A stretch of 64,000 bases of DNA, from positions 62,001 to 126,000 of the forward strand of contig NZ_SMCO01000003.1 of the NCBI RefSeq assembly GCF_004346685.1, read 5' to 3'. The notes under the pieces were generated by a model. That model had not been told where the DNA came from. It did no database searches and was given only the letters and a program-made list of their open reading frames with translations. Positions 60,937 to 64,000 of the stretch are shown here, piece by piece. A program made the position numbers and the translations under genes. The DNA is from Sulfurirhabdus autotrophica (GTDB lineage: Bacteria; Pseudomonadota; Gammaproteobacteria; Burkholderiales; SMCO01). How positions within the stretch are numbered: position 1 is the stretch's first letter; every line of letters begins with the position of its first letter.

Positions 60937-61458
60937 ATGAACAAAATCACCCCCACCTCCATTCGTTTCTCCAAATATCATAAACGCTGGTTATATAGCG
61001 TGTTTAGCCTGCTGTGGTTTAGTGGCTCATTGTGGTTGGTCTCACACTACTTTATGCGCGTTCAGGGCGAATTTGGCGAAGCACCTCATCCTTTGGAAAT
61101 ATGGTGGTTGCGCCTGCATGGTCTGGTAGTGTTTGCGGCTTTGCTGACACTTGGATCAGTGCTACCTACCCACGCCCACCGCGCATGGCAACTCAAAAAA
61201 AACCGCCATACCGGATTATTCATGAAAGGCCTTTTTTTATGGCTGGCCATGACAGGGTACGCGCTCTATTATTTTGCAGACACAGAAAATACAGACTGGC
61301 TACCTTTGTTGCACTGGGTTGTTGGGCTAAGTGTACCTTTGATGCTGGTTTTTCATATACGTCACGGGAAAGCGCGGCCCGGCAATACCACGCTAAAAAT
61401 AAAACGAAATGCAACCGAAAACAGACCGCAGGGAATCAAACAAAAGAAGGCAGCGTGA
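60937..61458 (+). CDS. Membrane protein with haem-b-like His pattern
   Basis: 173 residues, about four transmembrane helices (YSVFSLLWFSGSLWLVSHYF; LRLHGLVVFAALLTLGSVLP; LFLWLAMTGYALYYF; LLHWVVGLSVPLMLVFHI). His residues near helix ends (SHYF, LHGL, LHWV, FHIRHG) could bind one or two b haems. It begins 3 nt after apbE. It likely passes electrons from quinol to the flavinylated protein. No family name assigned with certainty. Confidence 0.82.
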   Translation: MNKITPTSIRFSKYHKRWLYSVFSLLWFSGSLWLVSHYFMRVQGEFGEAPHPLEIWWLRLHGLVVFAALLTLGSVLPTHAHRAWQLKKNRHTGLFMKGLFLWLAMTGYALYYFADTENTDWLPLLHWVVGLSVPLMLVFHIRHGKARPGNTTLKIKRNATENRPQGIKQKKAA

Positions 61459-61577
61459 ACATTACAAACCAACATAAAAACGGAGATTGAGAATTTGTAG
61501 CTCTACAAAAATTATGCTAAAAAAATTTAGCCAGTTTGTACTCGACAATATGTTCAAACTCTCTTAAGATGTATTTC

Positions 61578-61973
61578 ATGTTCCCAATAAAAGCAAGCAG
61601 GCTGATTTCATTCCTGACCATTCTGATGCTGGTAGTTAGCCAGTTCATGGTCGCTGCCTACGCTTGCCCGCAAGTCTTGCCTTCCGAACCACTTTCGGCA
61701 GAGTTGGAATCAGCCATGCCTATGGACTGTCCGCAGATGAGTCATAAAGACAGCCAATCTTCCCCCTTGTGCAAAGCACATTGCGATCAGACTGCACAAT
61801 TAAATCAAACGCATTCGCTTGACCTGTCGCCTTCGTTATTCGTTGCAATTCTAGACTTACCAAAATTCAAACTGGTCAACGTACAACCTGGCTATGACGG
61901 CAGGAACAATTTTCTTCTATTAGCGAGTGGATCGCCGCCACTGCGCATTCAATTTAAAGTTTTCCGCATTTAA
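61578..61973 (+). CDS. Secreted Cys/His-rich small protein
   Basis: 131 residues: signal peptide (FLTILMLVVSQFMVAAYA-CP) and a mature part with Cys, His and Met that could bind metal (MPMDCPQMSHKDSQ; LCKAHCDQT). It precedes the TolC/CusB genes, which supports a metal-related role. ATG at 61578 has AAGA at modest spacing; 61569 is an alternative. The family is unknown. Confidence 0.7.
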   Translation: MFPIKASRLISFLTILMLVVSQFMVAAYACPQVLPSEPLSAELESAMPMDCPQMSHKDSQSSPLCKAHCDQTAQLNQTHSLDLSPSLFVAILDLPKFKLVNVQPGYDGRNNFLLLASGSPPLRIQFKVFRI

Positions 61974-61994
61974 ACTGCTCCCGCATTCGCATGT

Positions 61995-62019
61995 TGCCCC
62001 ACACATTACGTGTGGGGCA
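61995..62019 (+). other. Intergenic hairpin
   Basis: TGCCCCACAC and GTGTGGGGCA form a perfect 10-bp stem with a 5-nt loop. No T run follows, so it may protect mRNA or lower read-through into the efflux genes. Confidence 0.6.
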
Positions 62020-62048
62020 GTTTCGTGTTTGTTTGGAGAAAAATCATC

Positions 62049-63302
62049 ATGTTTACAGCAGCCTTTGTTGCACCAGGCAGAAAAATCGCGCTTGCGCTGT
62101 TTCTTGCCGCCTTTACCACAACCAGCTATGCACTGAGTTATGACGAAGCGTTACACATCGCCGACTCACGCGCTTCGCAACTCCAAGCCAAGGAAAACAA
62201 TGTAGCAGCTGCAAAGTCCCTGCGCGCTGCAGCAGGTGAATTACCTGACCCAAAATTAAAAATCGGCATCAACAATTTGCCTATTTCAGGCACCAATGCC
62301 TGGGGTCTGACTCAAGAACCCATGACCATGCAAATGATCGGCTTGATGCAAGAGGTCCCTAACAGTGACAGACGTGAAGGAGCGCGGCAATTGGCTGATG
62401 CAAACATAACCCGTGCAGATACCGAGCTACAGATCGAACGCCTGGCAGTAAAGCGAGACACTGCCAGTGCCTGGCTCAAAGTGTATTTTTTGCAGCAAAA
62501 ACAGAAGCTGCTTGATGAACTGGACAAGGAAAACCTCCTGCTGTCAGTGGCCGTCAAAGCTCGATTTTCAGCCGGACAGGGGAAGTCGACAGACACCCTG
62601 CTCCCTCGCCAGGAAGCTGCCACTCTGGCTGATCGGCGCGACGACCTGGAACGTGATCTGGCAAAAGCACGTGCTGCACTTTCGCGTTGGGTAGGCACTG
62701 CATCCCGGGAGCCACTGACTGGGGCACCGCCAACCTTTGCCATGCCGGAAGAAAATATTCGCCACGGATTACAACACCATCCCGACCTCGCCATTTTCAA
62801 TACGATGGAAAATGGCGCGCGAGCTGAAGTAGCGATGGCACAAGCGTCTAAAAAACCCGACTGGGGTGTCGAGTTAGCTTATCAGCGGCGCGGCCAAACT
62901 TATGGCGATATGATTTCGTTGCAGTTTTCGATGGATCTTCCGATTTTTTCCAAAACCAGACAGGACCCAAAAATTGCCGCTACGCAAAAGGAACTGGAGC
63001 GCATCACCGCTGAGCGGGAAACCATGCTGCGCCAGCACACAGAAGAGTTAGAGGCCCTGATTGCAGAAAGCACCACACTATCCCGTCAAATTGAACGCAT
63101 GGATCGTGAATGGCTGCCATTACGAGGTCAAAAAGTTGAGCTAACCACTATTGGATACCGTGCCGGTCAAGAACCATTAATTTCAGTTCTGGATGCACGC
63201 ACTTCTCTCATTGATACTCGCATGAAACGCATTGATCTGGAAGCCAGGCAAGCAGAGATAGACACCAAACTGCGCTATCTCACCACGGAGAAACAACAAT
63301 GA
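62049..63302 (+). CDS. TolC-family outer-membrane efflux protein (CzcC/CusC type)
   Basis: 417 residues: signal peptide (IALALFLAAFTTTSYA-LS), then the long coiled-coil and barrel plan of the outer membrane factor family, with repeat ends ELPDPKLKIGINNLPI and QLADANITRADTELQ. Forms the outer-membrane channel of an RND metal-efflux pump. It overlaps the adaptor gene by 4 nt. GGAG lies upstream of ATG 62049. Confidence 0.9.
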   Translation: MFTAAFVAPGRKIALALFLAAFTTTSYALSYDEALHIADSRASQLQAKENNVAAAKSLRAAAGELPDPKLKIGINNLPISGTNAWGLTQEPMTMQMIGLMQEVPNSDRREGARQLADANITRADTELQIERLAVKRDTASAWLKVYFLQQKQKLLDELDKENLLLSVAVKARFSAGQGKSTDTLLPRQEAATLADRRDDLERDLAKARAALSRWVGTASREPLTGAPPTFAMPEENIRHGLQHHPDLAIFNTMENGARAEVAMAQASKKPDWGVELAYQRRGQTYGDMISLQFSMDLPIFSKTRQDPKIAATQKELERITAERETMLRQHTEELEALIAESTTLSRQIERMDREWLPLRGQKVELTTIGYRAGQEPLISVLDARTSLIDTRMKRIDLEARQAEIDTKLRYLTTEKQQ

Positions 63303-64000
63303 ACAAAAAAATCCTATTTCCCTATATTGCATCGGCAATTATCCTGGCCGGGTTAGGTGCTGCAGGGGGCTACTGGTTAGCGTCTCGCCCGTATTCAGAC
63401 GCTGGTATAGTAGAAAAATCCACACAAAACTCGCCTTCAGAAAAAGCTGATCGTAAAGCGCTGTATTGGTACGACCCCATGGTACCCAACCAGCACTTTG
63501 ATAATCCTGGTAAATCTCCCTTTATGGACATGGAACTGGTAGCCCAATATGCTGATGAAGGCGGTTCAGGAGCGAGTGGCGTTCGCATTGACCCGATGCT
63601 CACCCAGAATACCGGCGTGAAATTTGCCATGGTGGAAACCGGCAAACTTGAGCAAGATGTGGAAGCCGTAGCCAGTCTTGGATTCAACGAACGTTTGGTT
63701 GCCATTGTGCAGTCGCGTACTGGCGGCATCGTGGAGCGGGTTTACGCCCTGGCACCGAACGACATCATTGCAGCTGGCGCCCCTCTGGTGGATGTGCGTG
63801 TACCGGAATGGTATGGTGCACAAGCTGAGTATATTGCGCTTAAAAAATCCGGTGATACCAGTATTGTCGGCGCCGCCCTTGGCCGTTTACAGCAGTTGGG
63901 CATGAGCAAAGCCCAGATTTCGCGCATGGAAAAACTGGGTAAACCGCTGGAAATAGTCACTATTTCCTCTCCATTAAGTGGTGTATTGCTAGAGGTGAAT
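63299..64000 (+). CDS. RND periplasmic adaptor (CusB-like), truncated by window end
   Basis: 234 N-terminal residues visible. After a signal anchor (YIASAIILAGLGAAGGYW) comes a heavy-metal-binding domain (YWYDPMVPNQHFDNPGKSPF then MDMELV), typical of CusB-type Cu/Ag adaptors with Met ligands. The adaptor barrel follows (VQSRTGGIVERVYALAPND; EIVTISSPLSGVLLEV). Start ATG overlaps the TolC stop by 4 nt. The RND pump gene should follow outside the window. Confidence 0.9.
   Translation, partial: MNKKILFPYIASAIILAGLGAAGGYWLASRPYSDAGIVEKSTQNSPSEKADRKALYWYDPMVPNQHFDNPGKSPFMDMELVAQYADEGGSGASGVRIDPMLTQNTGVKFAMVETGKLEQDVEAVASLGFNERLVAIVQSRTGGIVERVYALAPNDIIAAGAPLVDVRVPEWYGAQAEYIALKKSGDTSIVGAALGRLQQLGMSKAQISRMEKLGKPLEIVTISSPLSGVLLEVN

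Noticed and set aside
1-64000. Exosortase or PrsK/PrsR gene for the PEP-CTERM proteins
   Set aside because: Looked for among all coding regions and not found; they must lie elsewhere in the genome if present.
1-64000. tRNA or rRNA genes
   Set aside because: No TPsiC-like GGTTCGAATCC segment with cloverleaf pairing or rRNA-like sequence was noticed in the intergenic regions; a tRNAscan run would settle it.

Overview
The window looks like chromosomal DNA of a Gram-negative, probably betaproteobacterial (Nitrosomonadales-like) bacterium of moderate GC. This is an inference from several PEP-CTERM (exosortase-target) proteins, a PilZ/DUF1631/GGDEF/EAL protein, PEP carboxylase, a MarR/cytochrome b561/YceI operon, a Fur-boxed hemP, and a CusB/TolC-type efflux system. 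No rRNA, tRNA, CRISPR array, intact prophage or intact insertion sequence was seen.

Layout. 1-1075: 5' part of a HerA-like ATPase. 1398-3400: secreted subtilase behind a cyclic-di-GMP-I (GEMM) riboswitch. 3663-5487: tandem duplicated PEP-CTERM genes with duplicated promoters. 5615-14532: housekeeping and stress genes (histidine phosphatase, SodC, C1 peptidase, cyclophilin/ABC exporter/hydrolase operon, two very small genes, S4 protein, M20 peptidase, Sel1 protein). 14595-18245: a 1216-residue PilZ-DUF1631-GGDEF-EAL protein. 19205-23158: YlqF-type GTPase and ppc. 23331-25606: MarR, cytochrome b561 and two YceI genes. 26249-27424: dinB. 27524-32019: seven leftward genes with a PEP-CTERM gene at each end and three phage-tail-collar (MdpB-like) paralogues, DUF6916 and GNAT genes between, behind a sigma-54-type promoter. 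32101-35844: divergent Pat-type acetyltransferase and HDAC-family deacetylase genes. 36304-38091: gene-poor stretch holding one more PEP-CTERM gene with its own sigma-54-type promoter. 38092-43979: MarR/DsrC-like pair, bactofilin, glutaredoxin-like, MOSC, DUF1415, Ca2+/H+ antiporter and dienelactone hydrolase genes. 44021-54948: nine-haem cytochrome, PilJ-domain protein, PPK2, Hsp70-family protein, MerB-like protein lacking catalytic Cys, DUF3617 protein, a repeat lipoprotein and a hydrolase. 55122-57998: catalase pseudogene beside a SoxB/5'-nucleotidase-family gene with a consensus sigma-54 promoter. 58183-61458: Fur box, hemP, beta-barrel-like protein, FMN-binding protein, ApbE and a haem-b-like membrane protein. 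61578-64000: Cys/His-rich secreted protein, TolC-family protein and a truncated CusB-like adaptor.

How it fits together. The strongest non-gene signal is a 17-bp element, TGTCGAAATATTTTACA-like in gene orientation, present at six places. All lie upstream of three separate PEP-CTERM transcription units, in the same orientation, with the nearest copy 52-65 bp upstream of a -24/-12 promoter. It is a good candidate enhancer for a PrsR-like sigma-54 activator of the exosortase system; neither the regulator nor an exosortase is in the window. The c-di-GMP riboswitch and the PilZ/GGDEF/EAL protein suggest c-di-GMP control of secreted functions. The window also holds a possible reversible acetylation module, an iron-regulated flavin/haem electron-transfer cassette, and three proteins (DsrC-like, MerB-like, SoxB-like) whose key residues depart from their families' textbook versions.
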